Assembly (NCBI GenBank): GCA_019973155.2
Contig: BPQB01000084.1
Location: forward strand, 1 to 64,000
Source: Phanerochaete sordida
Lineage: Eukaryota > Basidiomycota > Agaricomycetes > Polyporales > Phanerochaetaceae
Direction of reading: 5' to 3'
DNA: 64,000 bases
Positions 47,147-58,481 of the stretch are shown here, in pieces; within the stretch, counting starts at the first letter, position 1, and each line of letters starts with the position of its first letter. Made by a program: the position numbers and the translations under genes. The notes below the pieces were generated by a model, which worked only from the letters and a program-made list of their open reading frames with translations, was not told the DNA's origin and did no database searches.

Positions 47147-50100
47147 CTATGGCTTCCGCTTGGCTTTCCGCTCTTTGCGTTTCCTGCCGATGAGCGAACC
47201 AATCTTACCACCTGCCTTGTCAGAATTTTCGGTCTTGACGTTCGCAGGATCCGAGACGCGCGGTTTCTTGCGTTTCGGCTGGTCCTTTTCGTCTTCTTCC
47301 TTCTTGACCTTAGGCAGAGATAGACGGCGCTCCTTTTTCCTCGGTTCGGAGGGAGTCTGGAGCATAGTATTAGCGACGCCGAGTGCGAGGCAATCGAAGA
47401 AGACGCACCGTTTGCGCTTCCTGCTGGTGAGCTACGCGCCTCTTGACGACCTGGACGTTCTCGATCGAGAACTCGACAATCAATGTACCTCGAGCGCGCT
47501 TCGCCGCGCCCTCGGCCAGCTCAGCCTTCATGCGCTCGAGTCGGCCCTCCTCTTTCGTCTCCTTCTTCTTCTCGATCTTGATGAGATCCCCCAGCTCCTC
47601 TTTCCACCACTCCTCGAAGAGCTTGCCGACCTCGAGGTTGTTGTTCGCCCAGCGGAGCACGCGGAGCGCATCGGCGTGCTTGCTCATCTCGAGGAAGCCG
47701 TAACCCCTGCTGCGCCCCTTGCCGGTGACGGGGTCGACACGGCCCTGCTGCCGCACGATCTTCGCCTGCTTGACACCCGTGCTGCGACCCTTCTTGTCTG
47801 CCGCCTTGCCCTTGCCTTTGTCCTTCGCTGGAGGCGCCTCCGCGTCCTCGGCGTCGGGGGCTGGCTCCGTCAGTTCGTCCTCGGTCAGGGCGCTCCGCTT
47901 GCCTGCCTTGACCTCCGCCTCGAACGCGCGGACAGCATGGAAGCCGAGCCGCTTGAGCATCCGCTCAGTCACAAAGAGAGGTAGCTGGCGGATGCTGAGA
48001 CGCGTCCTCGAGACGTAAAGCGAGGGGTTGGAGCGCAGCAATGCGCGGCGAGCGTTGAACGAAGTTGTGCGCTTCTCGATCTCGGCGGATGGCACGCCTT
48101 CAGCCGCTGGGGAGTTGGGCATGATGACTAGCAAGCCGACTGTCAATGCATCCTTGCGAAGAGACGAGAATAGCACTTACTGCCTTCCCTGAGAAGATAG
48201 AGATTGCGTTTATCGGCTTTCTCGCGTTGCCTCTCGCCCGCTTCCTTCAACTTCCCTGCCTCCTCCCTCGTAACAGCACGGATTACATCCATGGTACGCC
48301 CGTGGAGGACGAGGTTCTGCGCAATCGACGCAGACGGATCAGGAGTCAGAAGTGAGGGAAGCTTGAAAGGGTTCTTCTTGGGCTGCTGCGGTAAGGTATA
48401 AGTATATAGACACTAGCTTTACGACATGAGTCGATATGCACTCACAGCTGCTTGCGTCTCGGGGCCCATAGTCTCCTTGCGAAGGATCTCGCTCTGCTCG
48501 ATAGCCTTGTCCGCGTGCTCCTTGTTCCAGAAGCAAACGAAGCCCGTGCCTCGCGATCGACCAGTTTCGTGGTCTATTGCGACCTTGGCATATCGCAGAG
48601 GTCCGAATGCTCGGAACCTGCAAGTACTTTGGTAAGCTTAACGGAGATCAGACAGCTCCAGTACACGTACACAGTCCGAAGCTCGTCTTCGGTCGCTTCG
48701 AAGGGAACGTTGCGCACAAAGATGGTCGTACCGACCTCTGGTGGCGGTAGCTGCGGTCGTCCGGGCTTCTCGTCTTCTTCATCAACGCTCATCGAATCGT
48801 CGCTGTCGTCTTCGCTCGGCTGTGATCCGCTCTCATCACCAGAGTCCTCATGCAGACCGATATGGCTGTCCTCCTCTTCCTCATCCGAGCCCCCGCTTTC
48901 CTCATCCTTGTTCTGCTCGTCATCACTCTCATCCGCGGCCTCTTCCGCATTCTCCTCCTCAAGCTTCGCCTTCACCTCTTCCCACTTATCCTTGCTTAGG
49001 GCCCAATCCACCGCAATCACCCGCTCTGCACCGTGCTTCTCCTCCTCTTCCTCGCTTTCCTCCTCGTCCTCTGGCTCCTCGTCGCCCTCCGCATCCTTGC
49101 CCTTCTGCTTCGCCTTTCGCTCCTTCTCCTTCTGTTTGATCTTCGCTTCCTCACGCCTCAGCTTCTTTTTCTTCTGCTTGTCGCGGACAAGGCCGTCGGC
49201 CATGCCGGCGTACACCTTCGAGCCGTTCGCACCCTCGAGCGCCTTCTCCGCGTCCTTCTTGCTGAGGTACCACACGAACGCGTAGCCCTTCGAGCGGGGT
49301 CGCGACGGCTCGCCGGACTCCTCATCCTTGGGCGCGGCGTCCGCGAGCGGAATGTGAATTGAGTAGATGGGCCCGTATGGCAGGAAGACCGCGCGCAGGT
49401 CGGGCTCGGTGATGTCGAAGGGGAGGTTTCGCACGATCAAACGGCTCGCTCTGCTCGGAGCGGGGACCTTCGCGGGTGCCTTGGAGGACGACGGATCCTT
49501 CGTGGCCACCTTCTTCGGAGCTTTCGCGAGACCCTCAAGACGCTTCTTGAGGGTTACGGACAGAAGCGCGCCCTTGAAAACGTGCGCGTGTAGTTTTGAT
49601 ACGGCTTCCTGAGCAGCCGCAGGCGTGGAGAAAAGGACGTGGGCTGTAGAAGCGTCTTCCTCATCGTCGATTTTCGCGGGGTATTCGACCTTCTCCGCGC
49701 CAGTGTACTTGCGGACCTTCTTCCACAGTACCTTCGAGTCGATGCCCTGAGGGAGTCCAGTGATGACGATGGTGCGAATAGCATTTGGGTCTCGCGGGCC
49801 AGAGGGTTCCTTGGCCCTTGGAACCTTTGCAGGCTTGGATTCCTTTTTGACTGGGGACTCTCCCGCTTGTCTCTCGTCTCTGTGAGGCTACGAGAGAGGT
49901 CGTAAGCGATTCTTCTGATGCAAGAATCGTATGGCGCACCTTGTTTTCTGCCCACTGTGCGCGAAGCTTCCTACCATCCAATATCAAACCCTCAGGCTCG
50001 TTGACCTTGTCAAACGCAAGCTGAGCATCTTCGCGGATAGCGAACGTGACATAGCCAACACCCTTCGAGGTGCCGGTTCCCTGCTCAAGTACGACGAATG

Positions 50101-50321
50101 CTGTCCGCACTGGGCCGATGTCCGAGAATAGTGTCTTTAAATCTGTGGTCGTAGCAGAGTACGGCAAGTTCGAGACGAAAAGCGTAGCCCTGCGTTGAAG
50201 CGTGCACTTGAGCAAATCGTGCGAGATGTGGGAGATCGTAGCTGGCGCACCCATGGACCTTCTGCTCTCCATCCTGACCCTCTGCTTCCCTCTCCTTTCT
50301 CTTCCCGAGGGCGTTGGACAT
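47147..50321 (-). CDS. NOP4: Nucleolar RNA-binding protein Nop4 (RBM28 homologue)
   Basis: Predicted 945-aa nucleolar protein needed for pre-rRNA processing and 60S assembly. Exons: 50259-50321, 49940-50206, 48671-49872, 48446-48617, 48181-48385, 47409-48127, 47147-47356. Several RRM domains are visible: near residue 30 (TLFVSNLPYSATTTDL), 144 (TIVITGLPQG), 247 (RLIVRNLPFDITEPDL), 493 (TIFVRNVPFEATEDEL) and a long C-terminal one with SLYVSRTRLSIRQLP. An acidic Glu/Asp-rich tract separates the third and fourth, and the tail is Lys-rich (KRKERKAKRKP). The 49873-49939 intron boundary was chosen by frame and uses a cgag acceptor; exon 5 starts at a cagcag tandem acceptor. Confidence 0.93.
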
Positions 50322-50584
50322 AGTGTCTTGACGAAGGAGAAAGTGAGCGCGAGCCAATTGGATGCGAGCTCGCGAAATTGTGCCAGGCGCGGATCAGACG
50401 CCGAGCGCTAGCCGACGCTTTGGGCGTCTATTTCTACGTGCGGGAGCCCAGGCCTGTCGTCCATGATATGCATGATATTCGACAAGGGTATTCGTCCACA
50501 AGCTCGTATAAAGCCAAATTTCTTGCAGTTGTACTATACTATCTACGTTATATTTCTGCAGCATTCGATTCTCGTGCCTTCCCG

Positions 50585-51791
50585 TCATGCGCGGTACGCG
50601 ACGCGCGTGCTCGCAAGCCAAAACTCGCTGCCACCTTCCTCACACCACCCCAGCGGGCCCAGGTCGCACTCTGCACACGATAACAGCTTCAGCCGCTTGC
50701 CGTCTGTGGCGCAAAGGTCAGGCGAATGCCGAGCAGGGACTTTGAACCCACGCACCAGTTTCCCTGAGGACGGTCTTGGAGAATCCGATGTTCTCGAACG
50801 CCATCGCGTTTGGCGTCACGCGCCACCAGCGCAGGGTCGCGGGCGGCGCAGGCAGGGGCTCGAGGCCTCCCTGCGCGGCGGCAGGTTCCAGCTGTACGCT
50901 CTCGCGCTCTACGAGGGTCGCGACGCCGTTCTTCAGGATGATGCTGCCGCAGCCGGGGCGTGGGCAAAGCAGGTCGACCTTGTTCGCGAGCGCAGACGAG
51001 GACGAGGCCTGTTCGACAACGTCGTCGATTCCGCCAGGATAGGCTGCGAGCAGCTGTGCCGCGGGCGGCTGGCGCGTAGAGGAACGCTGCAGGGCCTCCC
51101 AGAGGCCGGCCGGGACCGCCTGTTGCTGCTGCTGCTGCTGTGGTGGCTGCGACGCAGCCGGAGGCGGGAGGACCCTGCGCATCTCGTACCAAGGCAGCGC
51201 ACCGTGCACGACGGCGCTCTTGCCCAGCCACTCGAAGCCGGCCTTCTCGTACAGGCCGCGCAGGTCCTCGTGCGCGATGAGCAGGATGCGCTCGTAGTGC
51301 CCGCCATCGCGTGCTGCACGCTCGAGGCGCGATATGTACTCGCGAAGGAGCCCGAGCGCGATGCCTTTGTGGCGGTGCGAAGGCGACACGCAGACGGCGT
51401 GGATGCAGACGGATGAGCCCGATGGCTCGTGCTCGTCCATCGACTCATGCGTCAGTGTCGGCGACGAGGATAGCGTCGAGCAGATGTAGCCAACCATCAC
51501 GCGCTTGTTGTCGGAGATATCGTATGCGCCCAGGAATAGGTCTGGGGCCTGGGCTTGACGGTAGCTGGTGCAGATCAGGTGAATCTTCAGTAGTACGACA
51601 GTCAGAAGTCTTCTTTGACATACAGAAACTTTTCAAGCGTCGCAGCCTCATCTGGAGGAAAACCTGATGATCTGAGCTGTCAACATGCATGTGCTGCTGT
51701 ATCCCGTCGAGTACGCACAGGCCGTCTCTATGCGATGGGCATCGGGGATTTCGGATGCCTTGACAAGGTCGAAGACGATCTGAAGTGACAT
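50585..51791 (-). CDS. GNAT acetyltransferase fused to an Mss4 (Rab-binding) domain
   Basis: Predicted 346-aa two-domain protein. Exons: 51719-51791, 51624-51663, 50756-51564, 50585-50703. Residues 1-155 form an AANAT-like GNAT fold; the acetyl-CoA loop is R102-H-K-G105-I-A107 and the C-terminal part has LRGLYEKAGFEWLG. A Gln-rich linker follows (seven Gln; codons near 51120-51145). The C-terminal 110 residues match Mss4/Dss4: a first Cys pair in CPRPGCGS (about 237-242), ENIGFSKTV, and a second pair Cys-317/Cys-320 in LLSCAECDLGPLGW. Mss4 proteins chaperone nucleotide-free exocytic Rab GTPases. The gene lies 263 bp upstream of NOP4 on the same strand. The fusion is in one exon, so it is not a splicing artefact. 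Confidence 0.87.
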
Positions 51792-52813
51792 CGCGATGCT
51801 TCTGTAGTGCTAGTGTATGGTCAGTATGCGTCATTCAAACGCAATTTACTTCCGTACCGTCTTGCTCGTGACTGCTGTGGTGTCGAGAAAGAATGTCGTG
51901 CAGCTAGCTTTTTAACGCTGCCAGTAAGGAGGTTAATTTCATTTTGTTACCCAAGCGCCTGAAATCTTATGCCCCCAGTTACCACGGTTAAGAACGGCGT
52001 TGTTAGGTTCATGAAAAATCGACAAGACTTCTTGGGTTCCTAAGTACCCCACTTCTAGTCTCACAATTTATGCATCCGCTTTTTGGACCACTCGTCGATA
52101 CCGGGCATCGTTGGGGGTAGTCATGTCGCGAGCCAATCGCGAGGACGAGCAAGTTGCCGAATATGGTAGGTGGCCAGTCCCACGTGGCGTTGGTCGGGGT
52201 CGAATCAGGTCCCTGCCCTGGCCGGGCAGAAGCTGGAAAGCATCCACCACGACGCTGGTCATTTGACTCTTCAACCTTCTCCATGAGACCGCCTGGCTCG
52301 ACAAATACACGCAATCCGATCTGAAGGCGCATCTTGTATAGGAGCCTGTAAGAAAGCTCGCACACGGACGTCGTCAGCGACCACCGGAGCGCAGATACGA
52401 AACCGCTCTCGAGTCAGCGCTGCAGAAGTTGTTCTGTCTTGTTCTGTACGCCTCACGGTCTTGGAACGGACTCGGAGCCGTCGCGCCAAACCGCCGAATC
52501 CATCAGATCGACATTCTATAAATCGAGCTGCACCCCAGGAACTCCCATCCGTTCTCGACCCTCGCTTCCGCGTCGACCAGGCTCTGCACCGCCTCGCCCC
52601 AAAGCCAATCCCTGTAAGTGGACAAAGCACATGCCTTTCGTGTGTCGCAACGGGACGATGGAATCAGCCCTCTGATAAGATCACTCACAGAGGGCCATTA
52701 TAAATCCCCTGCACTCTCACAGTTACCGTCACAACCACCCTCCTGACGCCGCGCCCGCGTCATCTTGAGCAGATCCCCGTACTACACGTTCACCCCCAGT
52801 AGCGAAGGACGCA
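51792..52813. other. Divergent promoter region of the GNAT-Mss4 gene and YPK1
   Basis: About 1 kb with no gene signal. A TATAAA at 52699-52704 lies 115 bp upstream of the YPK1 start. Confidence 0.45.
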
Positions 52814-54956
52814 ATGAAGGCGTGGAATTTGGGCAGTAAAAGTGCGTGTGGACTCCTATCCAGCCTGGACCGCTGGTTCCTCACAGTCTGGATACGCTTC
52901 AGAGACAAAGGAGAGCAAGGATGGTGGCGCCATGTCTCGTTCAATAACGCCAGTCCCTCCGTCGCGTGCGGCGACGCCAAAGCCTCCAGGTGGCGAGAAT
53001 ATATCTCGCTCGGGTATGCTCACCATCCGCATCTTCTCTGGTGCGTCTCCTGTCCCTCCGCCATTGTTACCACGAGAATCTAATGATCACCATTGGGCAT
53101 AGGGCGCGGATTGGCGCTGCCCCCCGGTGTCCAGGTACCCGATATCATTCAGAGAGCCTTGGATTCGAATCCCCCTACTCGCCGTTCGACGAACAACCGG
53201 GACAGCATGCAGCGGAAGCGGTCGTGGTGGCTACCTTACGTCGTGCTTGAGTTCGATAAGAACGAAGTCCTCGTTGACGCAATGGGCGGGGACTTGTCCA
53301 AGCCAGAATGGAACTACAGGGCCGACTTGTGAGCGACATCTTCTACCTCCGGCCGGTACCAGTGCTGAATGCACCTTATAAAGCGATGTCTCCCGTATGT
53401 CCAACATCGCAGTCTCTGCCTATCTCCGGACCGCCCAGTGCGTCGAGGGCCAGGACGACATGGGCAACGACATCCTCATGGCGCGGGTAGACTTGACCCC
53501 GATGCTGGATGGTCACGTAAGTACCTTGTTATATGCGGCCCGTTATCGCTCTCAACTCTCGCACAGCACGCCTCCGACCAATGGTATACCGCGACCGCGG
53601 GCCAAGGCTCGTTTCACCTCAAGATCGACTTCAAGCCCGCGCGGCATGAGTCGCTCTCCATCGAGCAGTTCGATCTGCTCAAGGTCATTGGCAAGGGCAG
53701 CTTCGGCAAGGTCATGCAAGTCCGCAAGAAGGACACGCAGCGGATATACGCGTTGAAGACCATTCGCAAGGCAAATATCGCGTCGCGTCCAGGAGAGATT
53801 ACCCATATCCTCGCGGAGCGAACTGTGCTCGCACTCGTGAACAACCCGTTCATCGTGCCGCTCAAGTTCTCGTTCCAGACCCCGGACAAGCTTTACCTCG
53901 TCATGTCCTTCGGTATGTATTCGCCGTGCCGAGTCTATTTTGAGGGCTAACATTGCTCATCAGTCAACGGTGGAGAGCTGTTTTACCATCTGCAGCGCGA
54001 GGGCAAATTCGACGAGAGTCGCAGCCGCTTCTACGCCGCTGAGCTATTGTGCGCATTGGAGCACCTTCACAGCTTCAACGTGGTCTACCGGTACGCTGCA
54101 TTGCATTATGACATCTGTATTGCCCACGCTCATTTCCCTGATCAGCGACTTGAAACCGGAGAACATCTTGCTCGATTACACAGGGCACATCGCCTTATGT
54201 GACTTCGGCCTATGCAAGCTGAACATGTCGGAGACCGAGAAAACAAACAGTACGGTGCACGGCCACCTAATCCATTCGCTTCTGTTGACACGCCGCGCGC
54301 AGCTTTCTGCGGGACGCCTGAGTACATTGCACCCGAACTCCTCGAGAGCCAGGGGTACACCAAGACGGTGGACTGGTGGACCCTTGGTGTGCTATTGTAC
54401 GAGATGATGGCATGTTCTCCCGCTTTCGTTTCGGTTCTGCACGGGATCTGACCTCGCAATGTCTAGACCGGTCTGCCGCCGTTCTACGATGAGAACGTCA
54501 ACGTCATGTACCAGCGCATCTTGTCCGACCCTCTGTTATTCCCGGCAGACATGTCGCATGACGCAAAGAGCGTCATGACGCAGCTGCTCCAGCGCGACCC
54601 GTCGCGCCGACTCGGTGCTGGAGGCGCGGACGAGATCAAGCGGCACCCGTTCTTCTCCAAGCACATCGACTGGAACCGGTGCGTATATTATTGGCCTTGC
54701 GCGCGGCATACTCACAATGGGCCCCTTGCGTAGACTGCTCTCGAAGAAGATCCAGCCGCCGTTCAAGCCCCATGTCGAGTCCGTGCTGGACGTCGCGAAC
54801 TTCGACGCCGAGTTCACCGGAGAGAAGCCGCAGGACTCGCACGTCGACGAGACGCCGCTCTCGGAGACCGTCCAGGACCAGTTCCGCGGCTTCACGTACA
54901 ATCCCGGCAACGAGCACCTCGGCGAGAGCATCAGCTTCCCCAGCGTCATGAGCTGA
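52814..54956 (+). CDS. YPK1: AGC-family protein kinase Ypk1 (SGK homologue)
   Basis: Predicted 547-aa serine/threonine kinase acting below TORC2 and PDK1 in sphingolipid, membrane-stress and endocytosis control. Exons: 52814-52841, 52903-53040, 53103-53328, 53384-53516, 53567-53912, 53964-54090, 54146-54249, 54303-54409, 54467-54678, 54734-54956. An N-terminal C2-like region ([19 protein letters not shown]) precedes the kinase domain (from about 209): [18 protein letters not shown] with Asp-334, DFG, and activation-loop Thr-368 in TFCGTPEY. The hydrophobic motif FRGFTY (524-529) gives the TORC2 site Thr-528. Intron 54410-54466 needs a GC donor (gcatgt). The 28-nt first exon was placed by phase; starting at 52932 instead would drop 21 residues. 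Confidence 0.94.
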
Positions 54957-55440
54957 GCGCGTGCGCCTGTGTACAGCGTAGATCTGCACGCGCTGTTGCC
55001 ACTCATCGGACAACTAGAATCTCCCCGACTTTCGTCTCCCGTGCTTCACTCAAAAACCGTTCTTGACTTTCTTCGATCCGGAATCGCGTCTCGTCCCCTC
55101 GTTCGTTCCTCCGGCGCCCAGTCTCGGTCCTCCTCCGTCTTGTATTTATACAGCGAGCTGGGGCACGCCCGATGTCATATATGTACAAGCATACTCTCCG
55201 GCCTCTGATCTATAGCGCTAGCTTCGATGCAACTGGCTCCCAAGGACACTGTTCGTCTCCAACTGTGTAGCAATTCTCATTCGTTTCTCAAAATTTGGTT
55301 TCCAGCCCGGCTAGCTTAGCGTCCCCGTGTATGTACGCTTCAACATGTACTTACGCAACGTCTGACACTGTATACCCAGCGTGCTGCTTTCGGTCATGCA
55401 CACCCGACCCCGCAGCGAGCGCGGCTGCCCAGCGGGCTGC
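54957..55440. other. Intergenic between convergent 3' ends
   Basis: About 480 bp of 3' untranslated sequence of YPK1 and its convergent neighbour. Nothing else seen. Confidence 0.5.
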
Positions 55441-55864
55441 TCATGAATTGCGATAGTATTGCCAGCCGACCCAGTTCGCGATGACAAAGTACGCCGTCGT
55501 GGGGATCAGGAGCAGCACGAAGTACTTGTAGTGGCTGTCGGCCGCGAGCGCATCGAGTACCTGCGTCTGTGAGCCGAGCTGCGCGCGCAGAGACGGGGCG
55601 CACATACCCGGATGCCCGTGTGCGGCCACACCGCGCTGAGGAGCGTCGCGTAGCTCCCGACCGCGAGCAGGGCCGCCGAGGCCGCCAGCACGGCGTACCC
55701 CGCGGCGAGACTCGGGGGCGCCGCCGCGAGGATCACGCTGCGCGGGCGGGTGAGCAGGCTGCGCAGGGCAGGGCGCACGCGACGTACGGGTGATAGCCTG
55801 TGTACTTGCCGTGCGGTGCGGTGTGCGGCGCATCGCCTGCGTCGTGCGTGGTCGCGGTAGCCAT
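55441..55864 (-). CDS. Small two-helix membrane protein, PIG-Y-like candidate
   Basis: Predicted 110-aa membrane protein. Exons: 55788-55864, 55608-55737, 55441-55566. After a hydrophilic N terminus there are two hydrophobic segments: VILAAAPPSLAAGYAVLAAS onward, and YFVLLLIPTTAYFVIANWVG. It ends in GWQYYRNS. Size, two-helix topology and an aromatic/basic end after the second helix resemble PIG-Y/Eri1, the small subunit of the GPI-GlcNAc transferase, whose human member ends with a comparable aromatic-basic tail. This assignment is by shape more than sequence and is tentative. The second intron is only 41 bp. Confidence 0.7.
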
Positions 55865-56212
55865 GCTACGCGATGACGGTCGGCATGCGCATGGTGGTGC
55901 GAACAGAAGAGGTGCGTGCGCATGTAGCGACGCGGGGCTCGAGCGCCCGCCGCTAGTGACGTGTTGCCGCGGCGCGCACTTACGCTACGGGGAGGGTGAG
56001 GGCCGTCGCAGCTCGCGCAGTGTCCAGACCGTTTCATGTTGTACAAGAATGAACATCTCCTTAAACACAAAGGTCCGTACTTCCGCGGGAGATTATAGTA
56101 GTATGCTCATAGATACAGTCAGGCAGGCGGATCAGAAACACGACGAGGGCAGCCGGAAGGAGAGGGATATCGGGGGCTGTAAGGAGGCTTCTCGGAGTAA
56201 GGGGTGTCGTTT
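55865..56212. other. Short intergenic gap
   Basis: About 350 bp between the small membrane protein gene and SNC1, both on the minus strand. No feature seen. Confidence 0.5.
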
Positions 56213-56822
56213 TCAGTGGTGTGTTGCCTTCACGATGGAGACGACGATGATGACGATGATAATGGCAATGGCGAAGCCGATGATGAGTCTCATCTAGATG
56301 ACGGTCAAGGTCAGCTTAGCAGGATGGCGGAAGCAGTGCGACGCACCTTCATGTCTTTCCACCTTATCAAAGCGCGAAGGCTTTCAGCAATAGCAGACTT
56401 CAGAGTGACATTCCAAACTCACCACATGTTCTGTAAAGCAAGGACATTAGTCTGCGAGCATACAAAGCGCATACATGTTGAACTAACGCACCTTGCGTAC
56501 TCGGTTGGCTCCGCGACGGAAGCCCTGAGCTGAAACGGCAAGGTTGTCCGTCTTATCCTGGAGCTGGTCCAGCCTCTCCCCTCGCTCAGCGACCTTCGTG
56601 ATGTTCTCCCTCATGATTCCAACGGTATCATCAATCTGCGCCTGGATAGCGGCCGTCTTGGAGTTGCCTGCGGCGGGACCCGCGCCGCCGGGGCCAGAGG
56701 ACGAGCCATTGCGAGGGAGGTAGGGGTCGTACGGTTCAGACCTAGCAGAGGGGCACGGAAGGGTACCGTGTACAGTCAGCGGCGTGGGCTTAAGCGAACT
56801 GAAGGCGAGGTGGGACGAACAT
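56213..56822 (-). CDS. SNC1: Synaptobrevin-type v-SNARE (Snc1)
   Basis: Predicted 125-aa R-SNARE on secretory vesicles, pairing with plasma-membrane t-SNAREs. Exons: 56800-56822, 56492-56741, 56423-56430, 56347-56362, 56213-56293. The SNARE motif covers about residues 35-92 ([20 protein letters not shown], then [20 protein letters not shown]) with the zero-layer Arg in RGERL. The juxtamembrane KNMWWKDMK comes from two tiny exons of 8 and 16 nt. The C-terminal anchor is [21 protein letters not shown]-terminal residues before the motif are Pro/Gly-rich. Both length and gene order of motifs fit fungal Snc proteins. Confidence 0.92.
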
Positions 56823-58481
56823 GGCGAGAGCGTGTGATTCTGGTTGAGGTCGCCACAAGCGGGGGACGCTGTCAGCCTCGGTGCTCGCGCGCGGACAGGG
56901 ACCCTGGAGGGCTGCTCACCGTGACAACAAGCTTGAGGGTTCGTTCGGGGGGTGCGAGGCCTGCGCGTAAAAGTCTACAGAGGACGGTCGTGGAGGAGGG
57001 GCAAGTCGTGAGGGGAAGGAGCCCGCAGTGCGCTCGCGGCATCACGATGACCAAACACGGCCAACGGGCGCTACGCACAGCCATCGGCCTCAGGCCAGCT
57101 CTGCTCTGCTCACGCAGGTTACGCACAGACTGCGACGCCGACCCTCTCTGCCAGCCGACATCTCCGCAGGCCTATGACGCCGCCCTCGGGCGATCCTTGC
57201 CCTGCCTCGTGCGGTCGGCGACCTGCTCGGAGGGCTCGACCACGGGCTTCGGCCGCGCCTCAGAAGTCCAGTATACGGCGGACTACGGCCCTTTCGCAAG
57301 ACCGCACTACTCCGTGTTGCGAGTCCCGCCGTCTTGCGACAGGGCCCTGCTGCGGTATCACACGACCCTTTGCTCGCCCGCAGCTACACTGTCCCTCACA
57401 CCCTTGCGCAGTCTATGGCTCCAAACCGATGGGAGAATCCCACTGCTGCATGTACGACTGACTGGGCTCGAGACCAACTTTCAACAGTGATTACATAGGG
57501 TGTCACGAGCGACTGCTCGTTCAATCCAAAGCCCTGTCAAAATCTGATCTTGTTCGGCCCGTCCGAGCGACCTTGCGACTTACGCATCTGCTGCGTATCG
57601 CTGTGATCTTCGCTTTCGAAACAAATTCGCAGATGATTTTGCGGGCAGTTGTATCGTCCCTGCCGTCCAGAGGAGCCCAATGGATGTACATTCTTGGCAC
57701 TGGCCAATTCTGCAGGTTCGCAAGAAGTACTGAGTGAGTGTTGTATATTTCGCAGCGTTGCTTGGGCCGACTATCTCGTGCACAATTCAGTTGGAACGAG
57801 CATTCGTGGGCCCGTGCGGAAGATCTCTGCGTGCATGTGTGTATAGATAGCGCAGAGGCTCCTTATCCTGCCGTTCGCTCATTGCTCTTCGCCCCATCCC
57901 GCTCTCATCTCCATATTCAGTCTCCTCCAGATTTCCTCTCGCGATAATGTCGTCATTTCCTTTCCTGCCCCGATTTTGACGCATGTAGTTTGCTTGCCCG
58001 AACTTTGTTTTCTGGAGATTATATACCGATGACAGCCGCGATTTGAGCTTCCAGTCCTTCAGTCCGCCTCGAAGGTATGTTCTGTCCTCTGGCTGTGGGC
58101 TATTCTACTAAGTTTCCCTGCCTCAGTAACTCAAGCTGTGAATTGCCCGCTAGCTCATTCTTGTTCAGGTCGATCCGAAGTGCTCGCTAGACGGTGGATA
58201 GAATGGTGCAGTGCGGGAGTGCGAGACGGGATACCGTTACTGGCTAACGGGATGACTGCGTGCGAACGGCTCGCATCGGCAACGGGCATGCCGTGTTTCA
58301 GCAGGTCTATGACGATTTGCTTCCGCGGTGCAACCTCGTGCACTCGCACGGCGCGTTCCTATATGGCACGGGCCATGCGTTCGCACGTTGCGAATGATGC
58401 ACAATGAGGGGTATTCTCGCAGCCGTGTTCGTCAGCGTGCTCTCTTTGCACCACACCACCATCGCCGTCACCGCTGTAGCC
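56823..58481. other. Intergenic, divergent promoters of SNC1 and the aldo/keto reductase
   Basis: About 1.66 kb. Open frames at 56768-57490 and elsewhere lack any motif. No gene or RNA recognised. Confidence 0.45.

Noticed and set aside
20307..56822. A membrane-traffic gene cluster (Syn8, Snc1, Mss4 domain, PIG-Y-like)
   Set aside because: The genes are up to 36 kb apart, on mixed strands and separated by unrelated genes; random neighbourhood explains it.
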